Assembly (NCBI RefSeq): GCF_011306175.1
Contig: NZ_CP049913.1
Location: 1,054,001 to 1,118,000, forward strand
DNA from: Vibrio sp. HDW18
GTDB taxonomy: Bacteria > Pseudomonadota > Gammaproteobacteria > Enterobacterales > Vibrionaceae
Length of the DNA: 64,000 nt
Direction of reading: 5' to 3'
The notes below the pieces were generated by a model, which was not told where the DNA came from, ran no database searches, and saw only the letters and a program-made list of their open reading frames with translations. Positions 35,316-43,410 of this stretch are shown here, one piece after another. Made by a program: the position numbers and the translations under genes. Within the stretch, counting starts at the first letter, position 1. Every line of letters starts with the position of its first letter.

Positions 35316-35549
35316 ATGAGAACTGTATCTATTTTTAAAAATGGCAAGAATCAAGCGGTACGCTTGCCAAAGGATTTTGAGTTTGACGGAGTGAATGAGC
35401 TTGAAATTCACAAAGAGGGAGACGTGATCACATTGCGTCCTGCACGTCCAGATTGGTTATCATATGGACAGTTTGAAAAGGCTGATTCAGATTTTATGGT
35501 TGAGCGTCAAACTGTTGTACCAGATGAAGGACGTTTCAATTTTGAGTAA
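35316..35549 (+). CDS. vapB: VapB-type antitoxin (AbrB fold)
   Basis: A 77-residue antitoxin with N-terminal swapped-hairpin domain MRTVSIFKNGKNQAVRLPKD followed by ELEIHKEGDVITLRPARPDW and an acidic tail (DSDFMVERQTVVPDEGRFNF) that should wrap around the toxin. It is 17 bases after the last CATATG box with a good GAGAGGG ribosome-binding site. It overlaps the vapC TTG start by 8 bases. The gene appears intact. Confidence 0.92.
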   Translation: MRTVSIFKNGKNQAVRLPKDFEFDGVNELEIHKEGDVITLRPARPDWLSYGQFEKADSDFMVERQTVVPDEGRFNFE

Positions 35550-35964
35550 GAAAATTAACTATATGCTCGATACCTGTATCTGTTCTTTTATCATGCGAGA
35601 GAATCCCATTACGGTATTGGAAAAACTGCAAGCTGTTGTTAGTAAACAGCATCGTATTGTTATTTCTGCAATCACGTATCAAGAAATGCAATACGGTTTA
35701 CTTGGCAAGAAAGCATCCCAAAAACACGCAGTTTTAGTTGCTGAATTTCTTAAACGGATAGATGAAATTATGCCTTGGGATAAGTTGGCCGTTGACGCTA
35801 CAACCAAGGTAAAGCGTGATTTGATGGCAAAAGGAACCCCTATTGGTGATAACGACACTGCAATTGCAGGTCACGCCATTGCAGCGGGTTGTGTGCTTGT
35901 CACTAACAATACGAGAGAGTTTCAGCGCGTAGAAGGGCTAAAACTCGAAGATTGGGTTCACTAG
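35542..35964 (+). CDS. vapC: VapC-type toxin, PIN-domain ribonuclease
   Basis: A 140-residue endoribonuclease that usually cuts initiator tRNA. The start chosen is the TTG at 35542 (LSKKINYMLDTCICSFIMRE), overlapping vapB, because the first conserved Asp is in YMLDTCICSF. An internal ATG at 35563 is the alternative. The other PIN acidic residues are Glu in ITYQEMQYGLLGKK, Asp in PIGDNDTAIAGHAIA and VTNNTREFQRVEGL. All are present, so the toxin is likely active and kept in check by VapB. Confidence 0.9.
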   Translation: MSKKINYMLDTCICSFIMRENPITVLEKLQAVVSKQHRIVISAITYQEMQYGLLGKKASQKHAVLVAEFLKRIDEIMPWDKLAVDATTKVKRDLMAKGTPIGDNDTAIAGHAIAAGCVLVTNNTREFQRVEGLKLEDWVH

Positions 35965-35983
35965 TAAAGGGGGAAATGAAACC

Positions 35984-36127
35984 ATGACAGTGAGAGCAAA
36001 GGTCGGATTGACGTTACAAGCGTTGGGTTTAGCAATTGAAGCAGGAGAGCGAAGTGGTCAATGCTCATTATCACTTCATGACATCGCGGCCAAAGTAAAG
36101 CAGAAACTTGAACTACCACACCCCTAA
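35984..36127 (+). CDS. Short ORF downstream of vapC, possible antitoxin remnant
   Basis: A 47-residue frame beginning MTVRAKVGLTLQALGLAIEA and ending KQKLELPHP. It follows vapC by 19 bases with AAGGGGGAAATG as possible ribosome-binding site. The middle (LAIEAGERSGQCSLSLHDI) is reminiscent of the C-terminal part of ParD-like antitoxins, but it is too short to assign. It may be a co-transcribed fragment. No function is proposed. Confidence 0.4.
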   Translation: MTVRAKVGLTLQALGLAIEAGERSGQCSLSLHDIAAKVKQKLELPHP

Positions 36128-36242
36128 AGGAGTGTCGATTCCTGTCATCGGCGACATTTGCGCTCCGTTACTAAAACCGAGTCAGCTTACATTGTCTCTT
36201 ACAGGCGTTTAACGTGTTACTGCACATTTATCCAGAAGTGTA

Positions 36243-36935
36243 CTAGTCGAGCAGCACTGGACGTTTCACACAGTCGTAGCTTGCTGCCTCAAGCAGCAGC
36301 AACTCATCAATATGCACAGTGCCGTTACGAATTTTACCGAGGAACGCCACGTAACTCTCAATCGAAGCAAGACGATTGAGCATAAAACTAGGCAAAGTCT
36401 GGTTAAACTCCACCCGCTGGTATTCAACACCACTACAGGTTTCAAACACTTTGCCATTCCAGTAGCCTTGCAGCAGCTCTAAGCCTTGCTTATCTTGCTG
36501 TTTAGACACCTCAGCCACCGCTTTGGCTTGCAGCACATAGTCCGTCAGTTGCTCATCACTCATCGGCAGCACCTTACCCGCAAGCCGATATTGTTGATAC
36601 ACCGCTTCACCTTGGTTGCTAAAGCGAATATGTACTCGAAATGGCTGTAATTTTTTGCCTTCAAGGTATTCACCTTCACGGCGAATTTCACGCACTCGCC
36701 CCTCTTCCCAGCGATAGCTGGACTGATAACGGCCATGATTGCCAGAAGTCACATAATCAGCCGCCGAACTCGGTTTTTGAAAACGCTCGGTATACCAGTA
36801 AAAACTGGTCGCTTCACTCATCGCTTTACCACCGGTAAATTGATTGATCTGCTCAAGGTTAGGATTGGGGGTCGAGGAACATCCGGCCAACAAGCCAGAA
36901 ATAAGAACAATAAGGAAAGATAACCGCTGCTGCAT
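36243..36935 (-). CDS. DUF1481 lipoprotein (YjaH-like)
   Basis: A conserved envelope lipoprotein of unknown role. From the ATG at 36935 it is 230 residues with signal peptide MQQRLSFLIVLISGLLAGC and lipobox LAGC, lipidated Cys at residue 19. An upstream in-frame start at 36983 lies within the hupA terminator and is rejected. In E. coli yjaH also follows hupA. Here the hupA terminator lies between the two genes, so expression depends on read-through or its own promoter. Residues 75-230 are mixed with many aromatic residues (YQSSYRWEEGRVREIRREGE). No enzymatic motif is visible. Confidence 0.82.
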   Translation of the reverse strand: MQQRLSFLIVLISGLLAGCSSTPNPNLEQINQFTGGKAMSEATSFYWYTERFQKPSSAADYVTSGNHGRYQSSYRWEEGRVREIRREGEYLEGKKLQPFRVHIRFSNQGEAVYQQYRLAGKVLPMSDEQLTDYVLQAKAVAEVSKQQDKQGLELLQGYWNGKVFETCSGVEYQRVEFNQTLPSFMLNRLASIESYVAFLGKIRNGTVHIDELLLLEAASYDCVKRPVLLD

Positions 36936-36937
36936 AA

Positions 36938-36971
36938 ATAAAAAAAACGCCGAGAGTGTGAATCTCGGCGT
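36938..36971 (-). terminator. Intrinsic terminator after hupA
   Basis: On the minus strand CGCCGAGA pairs with TCTCGGCG around a 7-base loop, followed by eight T. This is an excellent terminator 13 bases after the hupA stop and just before yjaH. Confidence 0.92.
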
Positions 36972-36983
36972 AGTATAAAGCAA

Positions 36984-37256
36984 TTACTTGATCGCGTCTT
37001 TCAACGCTTTACCTGCCACAAATGCAGGGACATTAGCTGCCGCAATATTGATCTCTTCACCAGTTTTTGGGTTACGGCCAGTACGCGCAGCACGATGATT
37101 AACTTTGAATGTACCAAAACCAATCAGTTGTACTTGGTCGCCGTCTTTCAGAGCACCCTCAACCGCACCCAGAGTCGCTTCGAGAGCTGATTTGGCTTGT
37201 GCTTTGGTCAGGTCCGCTTTCTCTGCAATAAAGTCGATCAATTGGGTCTTGTTCAT
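36984..37256 (-). CDS. hupA: DNA-binding protein HU-alpha
   Basis: Histone-like nucleoid protein, 90 residues. [20 protein letters not shown] at the N-terminus, the beta-arm region [18 protein letters not shown] (about 46-63) with the intercalating proline, and the C-terminal [14 protein letters not shown] are diagnostic of HU-alpha. It is well expressed in most enterobacteria and vibrios; a GAAGGGAAACC stretch provides the ribosome-binding site. The neighbourhood purHD / yjaH-hupA is ancestral, with the mobile scar at 32.8-36.2 kb lying within it. Confidence 0.98.
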   Translation of the reverse strand: MNKTQLIDFIAEKADLTKAQAKSALEATLGAVEGALKDGDQVQLIGFGTFKVNHRAARTGRNPKTGEEINIAAANVPAFVAGKALKDAIK

Positions 37257-37557
37257 TTAGGTTTCCCTTCTCAATAGGTTATCGAATCGAGCTCACTCTA
37301 AAACATAACTACCTGCTCTGGCAAAGGTTTGTCGCGCAACTTTCGCTTTTATGACGGACTTTTAACCGCAATATGAGTAATAACTCACAATTTGTTACTT
37401 CTCCAGCTCAACGTAGTTTCATCACTGCGGGCAAACACCTTGCTGAATCAGGGGTGATCCGCGTGTTGAACTCCCCTTACCAGCCATTAGGCAAAGGCGA
37501 TCAGCACACTATTTCGCCCCAATACCCTCACTCAATTAGGTCGTGTGATAGATTAAA
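37257..37557. other. Gap between hupA and the tad-associated OmpA gene
   Basis: Holds the hupA promoter region near 37257-37350. A plus-strand frame from the ATG at 37373 (MSNNSQFVTSPAQRSFITAG, then KHLAESGVIRVLNSPYQPLG) stays open into the opposite-strand OmpA gene, to 37636. The first 45 or so residues look protein-like, so it may be the front end of a gene truncated when the tad locus was inserted. I do not recognise the family. Confidence 0.3.
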
Positions 37558-38199
37558 TTATTTAATTTCTACGCGGCGGTTTTGTGCTCGGTCAGTCTCA
37601 CTCGCATTGCTCGCAATAGGGCGAGCTTCGCCGTAAGACACGCTTTGCAACGATAATGGTGTTGGCGAAGATTGCTGCAAATAAGCTTCCACGCTGGCTG
37701 CACGGCGCAAACCTAGCGCAAAGTTATACGCATCACTTCCTGTATTATCAGTATGCCCTTCGACAATCAGGGTCGGATTGTTTTTTAAGCTTACCAAGAG
37801 TTGATCGAGCAGATAACGCGAAGCCGAAGTGAGCTCAGCGCTATCAAACGAGAAATAGACTCGCGCCAGTACCTCTTGCGATCCCGCTTGCCAAGATTTG
37901 GCATGACTTAACAAGTACTCGGCACAATTGGCTTGCACTCCGGCCGTCAGCATTTGCTGCTCAATAAAGGCGGCACTGGCTTGGAATGGCCCCACTTGCT
38001 CAATGTAGGGAAATGCGGCGTGATTGACCAATACGCGACGACCAGAGGCGACTTGAACTTGCTGTTCAAACTCCAGCTCAGGGCTATTACAGTAGTGATG
38101 AAACGCGCTTTGAGTCGCGTTAGAAGCCGCCAACGCATTAGTCATGCTAAAGCCAACAAGCAGTACAGCAATAGAGAGTTGGCGGAGAAATGTTTTCAT
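37558..38199 (-). CDS. OmpA-family peptidoglycan-binding protein at the end of the tad locus
   Basis: An exported protein of 213 residues from the ATG at 38199 with signal peptide MKTFLRQLSIAVLLVGFSMT and cleavage likely after NALA. The C-terminal OmpA domain (about 110-213) has ARVYFSFDSAELTSASRYLL, IVEGHTDNTGSDAYNFALGL and SYGEARPIASNASETDRAQN, ending RRVEIK, the residues that bind diaminopimelate. The N-terminal half has no recognised fold. It lies about 200 bases beyond tadG, separated by an ERIC copy. OmpA-like proteins often close Vibrio tad operons and may anchor the pilus machine in the wall. Confidence 0.82.
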   Translation of the reverse strand: MKTFLRQLSIAVLLVGFSMTNALAASNATQSAFHHYCNSPELEFEQQVQVASGRRVLVNHAAFPYIEQVGPFQASAAFIEQQMLTAGVQANCAEYLLSHAKSWQAGSQEVLARVYFSFDSAELTSASRYLLDQLLVSLKNNPTLIVEGHTDNTGSDAYNFALGLRRAASVEAYLQQSSPTPLSLQSVSYGEARPIASNASETDRAQNRRVEIK

Positions 38200-38229
38200 T
38201 ATTAGTATTCCTTTGCACAGGGGAAAATG

Positions 38230-38357
38230 TATACCCTTCATACTTGAAGCTGCAGCGGTGTTAGCTACGTTCGTTCACCCCAATCACATAGTTTGTCTAT
38301 GCTCATGGGGACTCACTCACTTGCCGCCTACCTGCAACTCCAAGTTGTTTGGGTATA
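38230..38357. repeat. ERIC element, copy 6 (inverted relative to copies 1-5)
   Basis: Full-length copy beginning TATACCCTTCATACTTGAAG and ending CCAAGTTGTTTGGGTATA. It reads in the opposite orientation to the five others. It sits between tadG and the OmpA gene, inside what is otherwise one minus-strand gene row. Confidence 0.95.
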
Positions 38358-38397
38358 GCGTATTAATAAAATGGTTAATAACCATAAGCGTAAATTC

Positions 38398-39684
38398 TTA
38401 TTGGGCTAGATGGCCAATTTCTTCCGTGATCAACTCAAGGATTTTGTTTTTAATATCATCTCGATTCTGGGCTTGAAAAACATTCTCCGCGCCAACGCAA
38501 TCAGCCAGTTGCGGATTATTATTAACGTTATAATCAAAACCTACAGCAAATATTCTTGCCTTTACATTATCACCATTTGATTGCTGTTGACTGTTGAGTT
38601 TATCAAAAATGGTTTTACACAACCCAGCTTGAATCAGTTTCTGTGTGGTATTTTTATTTGACTCCTCACCATCAGACAAAACAATAATTAGCTGCCTTGG
38701 ATTTTCGCCTTGCTGATAAATCATTTGAGCTCCTCGAATCAACCCAGCATAAAATGCCGTACCACTGCCAGAACCACTGGTTATATTAAACGAGTTTGAG
38801 TTTATTTTTGTTTTCAAAGAGGCCATATCATCGGTCAAGAGAACATCCTCAAATGATGAAATATTGGTCACCTCTCTTTTTTGCCAAGGCGTATGTGCTA
38901 TAGAATTTAGATTGAATATATCTCTAACCGTAGCAGAATAATTTACAGAATTAGTGCTTCCACCAGGATTAGTTTTTGTACATTCTTTTTCATTACTTCC
39001 ACAAATCAGATGTGAATAAAAATAACGAGTATTATTATTGTATCTACTGGTATAATAATCAAATCCGACAATGCCAAGCTTGTTTTTTAAGCTTTTATCC
39101 GCCATATAACCATTGAAGCTATCTAATTCATCGGCAATAACAACAATAATATCTTTAAGATCGAGAAACTTCCTTTTCGAACCACCATTCCACCTGTTGT
39201 ACATTGAGGCAGAAAAATCCGCCACCAAAATGACATCCACCGTTTCAGAGTGATATTTTCTCGTCACTGAACGACTAGCAACATCATAGGCATCACCAAA
39301 ACCGATAATGGCTTCATTACCCGGAAACCAGGTTGGTTGACTGATTTTGGCGGTCACTTGATATTCAAAAAATCGGCTCTCATTGTCTTGACAACGATCA
39401 TTATCTTCACAGTTGATTTTTTTAATTTGAATATCAGAATCTTGAATCGTCGCCGCAGGAAAATAGTACTCAAGATATTGCTTGGCAAGATCCACGTTAT
39501 CCGAACCTTGGCCTGCCACCGCAAGGCTGGCAACCTCAACCGCCTCCAATAAACGCGCTTTATCTTGAATCGCCCGCGCGCCATCGGTACCTAGGGTAAA
39601 AATACCAAATAATACCGGAATAAAGAGCGAAAATAGAATCGCTGCATGACCGGATTGATGGTGTAACCGAGAATAACTGTGCAT
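38398..39684 (-). CDS. tadG: TadG-like pilus assembly protein with von Willebrand factor A domain
   Basis: A 428-residue protein with an N-terminal hydrophobic helix after a short basic stretch (HHQSGHAAILFSLFIPVLFG), the usual TadE/G pseudopilin-like start. The VWA domain spans about residues 145-400. Its MIDAS motif DxSxS appears in VDVILVADFSASMYNRW, with later FYAGLIRGAQMIYQQGE and QLIIVLSDGEESNKNTTQ. It is last of the tad genes proper, 2 bases after tadF. TadG proteins are minor components of Flp pilus assembly, associated with the envelope. Confidence 0.88.
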   Translation of the reverse strand: MHSYSRLHHQSGHAAILFSLFIPVLFGIFTLGTDGARAIQDKARLLEAVEVASLAVAGQGSDNVDLAKQYLEYYFPAATIQDSDIQIKKINCEDNDRCQDNESRFFEYQVTAKISQPTWFPGNEAIIGFGDAYDVASRSVTRKYHSETVDVILVADFSASMYNRWNGGSKRKFLDLKDIIVVIADELDSFNGYMADKSLKNKLGIVGFDYYTSRYNNNTRYFYSHLICGSNEKECTKTNPGGSTNSVNYSATVRDIFNLNSIAHTPWQKREVTNISSFEDVLLTDDMASLKTKINSNSFNITSGSGSGTAFYAGLIRGAQMIYQQGENPRQLIIVLSDGEESNKNTTQKLIQAGLCKTIFDKLNSQQQSNGDNVKARIFAVGFDYNVNNNPQLADCVGAENVFQAQNRDDIKNKILELITEEIGHLAQ

Positions 39685-39686
39685 AT

Positions 39687-40226
39687 TTATCTCCCCATAC
39701 TGACAGAGCGACTACTAACGCGCGAAAATTGTTGGCCAATTAAATGGCCATACCAGCTTGGCGTGTCATAACAGAGCGTCACTTCATACAGTGTCGCATG
39801 GCGACCAAAGGTGGTAATAAAATCGAGATCCTGCAATGATTGAGTATTATTGCAATCGATACCTTGCTTAAAAGGCGCTCGGACATTTTTATTGTCACGT
39901 ACCATGCGGATCTGAAAACCAAACTTTTCCGAATTAAAATTACTGGTGGTGCGCTTTAATGATGACAAGGTAATCTCATATAACTGCGTGGCTTCTGAAC
40001 CAATTTGTTGATTGGGGTCAAAGTCAAAATGATCTGTTCCATAAACTTCGGTACGTTCTTTGATAATGGTCACCGCAGAATACGAAAGCCGCTCTAGTTT
40101 ACCTTTATAAGCCAGTTTCACCACGATATCGGCGCTAAACACCAACAGCATCGCAAAGAATACGCCAACGATAGCAAACTCGACGGTAAAATTACCTTGT
40201 TGTAATTTAACGGGTAAATTTTTCAC
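39687..40226 (-). CDS. tadF: TadF-like pseudopilin (GTG start)
   Basis: A 179-residue minor pseudopilin with the prepilin-like N-terminus KLQQGNFTVEFAIVGVFFAM: a Gly before a hydrophobic helix and Glu at +5 from the Gly. The start chosen is the GTG at 40226, which has CAGGAG eight bases upstream. An ATG at 40262 would lie further inside tadE. The gene overlaps the tadE 3' end by 20 bases. The C-terminal part is extracytoplasmic with two cysteines. TadE and TadF are usually processed by the TadV peptidase. Confidence 0.85.
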   Translation of the reverse strand: MKNLPVKLQQGNFTVEFAIVGVFFAMLLVFSADIVVKLAYKGKLERLSYSAVTIIKERTEVYGTDHFDFDPNQQIGSEATQLYEITLSSLKRTTSNFNSEKFGFQIRMVRDNKNVRAPFKQGIDCNNTQSLQDLDFITTFGRHATLYEVTLCYDTPSWYGHLIGQQFSRVSSRSVSMGR

Positions 40227-40704
40227 GCTGATACTCCTGAATAACAATCGCTTCCCGTGCAAATACCGTTTTATCGTTTAGGAAAAAATTAAAAATCGGC
40301 TGATAATCATAAGTAATGCTATATACCGCAATCGCCATATCTTTAGGATCATTACAATTCAGTTGATCACCATCTTCGCCAAGGCACTTTTGGTCATAAT
40401 TGTGTAAATCATCTAATTTTTTTACATACTGGATGCTGTATTGAAATTTATCTGCACTGACAATATAAGACCATAAACTGTCTTGCTGCTCTAAAATGGT
40501 TTTAAACTGGGCTTGATAATAAGTACCATCGACTTTTTTGGTTTCTCTGGCAGCGCTCGCAATCGCTAAGTCCCCCAAACTGGAGACATAAGAGAGAAAG
40601 CTCATTTCCACCCAAGCCATACACATCAACCAAAAGGCAAAAAAACCACCCACAAACTCAATGGTTGCCACTCCGGATTGCTTTTTAGAACACCAAAGAC
40701 GCAT
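40207..40704 (-). CDS. tadE: TadE-like pseudopilin
   Basis: A 165-residue minor pseudopilin with the TadE-type start KKQSGVATIEFVGGFFAFWL: processing Gly followed by a hydrophobic helix with Glu at +5. The start at 40704 is preferred; an in-frame ATG at 40755 would lie deep inside tadD. It overlaps the tadD 3' end by 20 bases and is itself overlapped 20 bases by tadF, a chain of coupled genes. Two cysteines around DQKCLGEDGDQLNCND could form a disulfide. Confidence 0.85.
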   Translation of the reverse strand: MRLWCSKKQSGVATIEFVGGFFAFWLMCMAWVEMSFLSYVSSLGDLAIASAARETKKVDGTYYQAQFKTILEQQDSLWSYIVSADKFQYSIQYVKKLDDLHNYDQKCLGEDGDQLNCNDPKDMAIAVYSITYDYQPIFNFFLNDKTVFAREAIVIQEYQREKFTR

Positions 40705-41596
40705 CGACTGGCTCCTCTGTTTGCAAGTTGGCCGAAGAATGGCTTGACGAGTCATCGCGACTCAGCGGCTCGCTTATTGCCGCCTCCGTGATGGGATTGA
40801 TCAACTGCACTTGACGCAAATTAAGGTACAGCTGATACAGCTCTTGATCGCCATATTGCTGGCCATAAAAAGAGCGCAAATGCTCATAGCTGCCAATTTG
40901 GGCCATGGCTAAGGCCAGATTGGCGGTGACGGTTTGATCCGCTTGACCATTAAGATAAATAGGCAGTAAACGTGCCGCTGCGCTTTGGTAATCCTGTTCA
41001 AAAATATCCAGCAGCGCTAAGTTATTTTTGATCGTGACATCATCAAACATCAGTTCACGCGCACGGTTAAAGCTAGCGCGCGCTTTGGCTCGCTCTCCCT
41101 GCTGGGCATACAAGATCCCAATCAAATTGAGTGCTTTGCCACTATCGGGATTCGCTTGTAACGCAGCCAGCAACGAATCGTGCGCTGGCTCGATTAAATT
41201 GAGTTGATATTGTGCGCGTCCTTGTAAAAAAAACAGTTCGTCACGCGGCAAAGCGTTGCTGCTACTGGTCAGTGGAGCGAGCGTAAACAAAGTGGATTCC
41301 GGATCGCCACTATCAAAATAGGCTTGCGCCAATTTAAAGCGGATCGAGGGATTAGGTTGCTGCTGCAATTGACGTTTATACCACTCAATCAAACCGGTTT
41401 GATTATTGGTTTTGATCAGTAATTGCTCTTCATCAAACTCCAGAGGCTGGCCGTAATTTTGCGTCGCCGGTTTGCTCGCGCTATCGAGAGGCAACAAGCT
41501 ACTACACCCAGTCAGCAACAGAACGCCGAGTAGCAATATTCCGTTAGCTGTTATTTCTTTACGTACCATTCCTTTACATATCATTGCATTACGCAT
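40685..41596 (-). CDS. tadD: TadD-like TPR lipoprotein
   Basis: A 303-residue lipoprotein. Signal peptide with lipobox LLLTGCSS, lipidated Cys at about residue 31. Tetratricopeptide repeats run from about residue 75 to 230, including SIRFKLAQAYFDSGDPESTL, AHDSLLAALQANPDSGKALN and LIGILYAQQGERAKARASFN. TadD acts as an outer-membrane pilotin-like or scaffold factor for Flp pilus secretion. The start at 41596 overlaps the tadC stop and has GAGG about ten bases upstream. The C-terminal 40 residues are low in complexity and rich in Ser, Glu and Asp. Confidence 0.87.
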   Translation of the reverse strand: MRNAMICKGMVRKEITANGILLLGVLLLTGCSSLLPLDSASKPATQNYGQPLEFDEEQLLIKTNNQTGLIEWYKRQLQQQPNPSIRFKLAQAYFDSGDPESTLFTLAPLTSSSNALPRDELFFLQGRAQYQLNLIEPAHDSLLAALQANPDSGKALNLIGILYAQQGERAKARASFNRARELMFDDVTIKNNLALLDIFEQDYQSAAARLLPIYLNGQADQTVTANLALAMAQIGSYEHLRSFYGQQYGDQELYQLYLNLRQVQLINPITEAAISEPLSRDDSSSHSSANLQTEEPVDASLVF

Positions 41597-42500
41597 TGAT
41601 CATCATCCTCATCACACCCGGGGCGGCAATTAAAATCACAATCGGCACCATGATAAACACAATCAATGGGATAGACATTTTCGCCGCCAACTTGCCAATT
41701 TTCTCTTCGATGTGCAGCATCTGCACTTCACGAATATCCGCCGATAAGGTGGTCAGCACACTGTAGATCGAACTGCCATACTGCAAACTTTGTTTTAAGG
41801 TCATCACAAAGCTGCGCATCTCATTCGATGGCACCCGAGCGTATAGCTCATCGAGCGCCAACTCTAAACCGACTAGCCGGGATCGATCATCCGTTCTCAC
41901 TAACAAGTAGCTGATGTCTTTATCAAAACCTTTCATCTCTTTAGCGAGATAGCTGATCGCCGCTTCAATCGTCATACCGGTTTGCACGCACACCGCCATC
42001 AAATCGAGTAGATAGGGCAGCTTATTGGAAATTTTATAACTGAGACTTTTGGCGCGCATTGCTAGATAAGCATCCGGAAAAATCAAACTCACCACTAACC
42101 ATAACGCCATCACCAGCCATAATTGATTGGCTAACCAACTCACCTGTAGCGAAAGCAGATAAATGCCAATCGCCCCAACCACCAGCAGGGTATATTTAAG
42201 TGGCATAAAATAGGTTGCCAATTGCGGATGGTAAAAACCCGCGGCTAACATTTTTTGCTGTTGCAGGGATTTATCGGAAGAAAACAGTCGATTCAATGTG
42301 GTCGATAAACGCTCCAGCAGGGTGATTTTTGTGACGCTACTATGCTGACTGGCTTGATGCAGATAGAAATCTTTCCAAAATTGGCTTTTCTTCTCTTGGC
42401 GCATCGACATCAGCAGCAGCAACACCCCAAACGCGAGTATCGCGATAAAATACAGTGGCCCAGCCTTGGCCATCGCGGCCCATGATAAATTAGCGAACAC
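41589..42500 (-). CDS. tadC: TadC inner-membrane pilus assembly protein
   Basis: A 303-residue integral membrane protein of the GspF/TadB-TadC superfamily. It contains the type II secretion F domain at about 155-290 with NKLPYLLDLMAVCVQTGMTI, EMRSFVMTLKQSLQYGSSIY and HIEEKIGKLAAKMSIPLIVF, and hydrophobic segments at both ends. With TadB it forms the inner-membrane platform used by the ATPase TadA. It overlaps tadB by 11 bases and tadD by 8. Confidence 0.92.
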   Translation of the reverse strand: MFANLSWAAMAKAGPLYFIAILAFGVLLLLMSMRQEKKSQFWKDFYLHQASQHSSVTKITLLERLSTTLNRLFSSDKSLQQQKMLAAGFYHPQLATYFMPLKYTLLVVGAIGIYLLSLQVSWLANQLWLVMALWLVVSLIFPDAYLAMRAKSLSYKISNKLPYLLDLMAVCVQTGMTIEAAISYLAKEMKGFDKDISYLLVRTDDRSRLVGLELALDELYARVPSNEMRSFVMTLKQSLQYGSSIYSVLTTLSADIREVQMLHIEEKIGKLAAKMSIPLIVFIMVPIVILIAAPGVMRMMINA

Positions 42501-43410
42501 TCTTCATTAACCCCCACACAATCGAAATGCCGATCGCCTCGCTGATCAGGACATAATAAAGGATCGGCCGCCCGGCCGGATCAAACATCACAAACTCATA
42601 GTTTTCAGGGCTAAGGTATTGCAGCATAAATAAAAAGAAAAAGGGGATCGCCGCAACAATCTTGGCTGAGGTTCGCGCTTCTGAGGTTAACGCGAATTTC
42701 TTTTTCTCAATTGAACGGGCGTTAAACAACAAGCGATTGAGGCGCAAAATAACTTCTTTCAATTGTCCACCACGCTGCATATTGGCGCGTAAGGTGATCA
42801 CAAAAAAATGAAAAGAAGGGTATGGAAAGCGCAGACAGGCTTTGCGAAAGACATCATCGGGCGATTCGCCAAGCTGCAAGCGCTTGCCCATAATTTTAAA
42901 TTCTTTACCCACTTCACTGTTGAGCGAATTGCCGACGTACATGATGGCATGAGTAATACTTTCACCCGAAGAAACCGCGCTGCTCAGCATACTCAAAGCA
43001 TCGGGAAAGCTCTCTTCAAACTCGTTCTGCTGACGTTTTTGCAGCCAGAAATAGGCAAACGTCACCCCAGCCAGCACCCAGAATGCCACCACTAACAACA
43101 CGGAGCCACGCACAAAACGTTGGTTAAACTCAATACCAAATAAAATCAGCCCAACAATAAAACCCACCACTTTCAGCAGTGCCAATTTACCCAATTGTTT
43201 ACTCAAATTTTTCCAGAACTGCTCAATCCGATCCTGTAAAGTACGGTAAGAGAGCGATTTAATATCAATCGCTTGATGTTCGGCGATCATCGAATCAACG
43301 TGTACCGTTTTGGCCATTTCGGCCAAATAATCATAACGGTCATATTTGCGCTGGCGGATCCCAACCAGCAGTAAAACCATCCCCAGCCCAAGCAACAGTA
43401 ACCAAATCAT
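42490..43410 (-). CDS. tadB: TadB inner-membrane pilus assembly protein
   Basis: A 306-residue membrane protein paralogous to TadC, with N-terminal helix MIWLLLLGLGMVLLLVGIRQ, two central helices near 80-125, and the GspF domain with SFPDALSMLSSAVSSGESIT and FVITLRANMQRGGQLKEVIL, then C-terminal helices. It is the platform subunit for Flp pilus assembly. It overlaps tadA by 4 bases (ATGA) and tadC by 11. Confidence 0.92.
   Translation of the reverse strand: MIWLLLLGLGMVLLLVGIRQRKYDRYDYLAEMAKTVHVDSMIAEHQAIDIKSLSYRTLQDRIEQFWKNLSKQLGKLALLKVVGFIVGLILFGIEFNQRFVRGSVLLVVAFWVLAGVTFAYFWLQKRQQNEFEESFPDALSMLSSAVSSGESITHAIMYVGNSLNSEVGKEFKIMGKRLQLGESPDDVFRKACLRFPYPSFHFFVITLRANMQRGGQLKEVILRLNRLLFNARSIEKKKFALTSEARTSAKIVAAIPFFFLFMLQYLSPENYEFVMFDPAGRPILYYVLISEAIGISIVWGLMKSVR

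Noticed and set aside
36128-36242. GCGTTTAACG near 36207 considered as a VCR right end beside vapBC
   Set aside because: No CCTAAGG left end or complementary arm was found within 150 bases.
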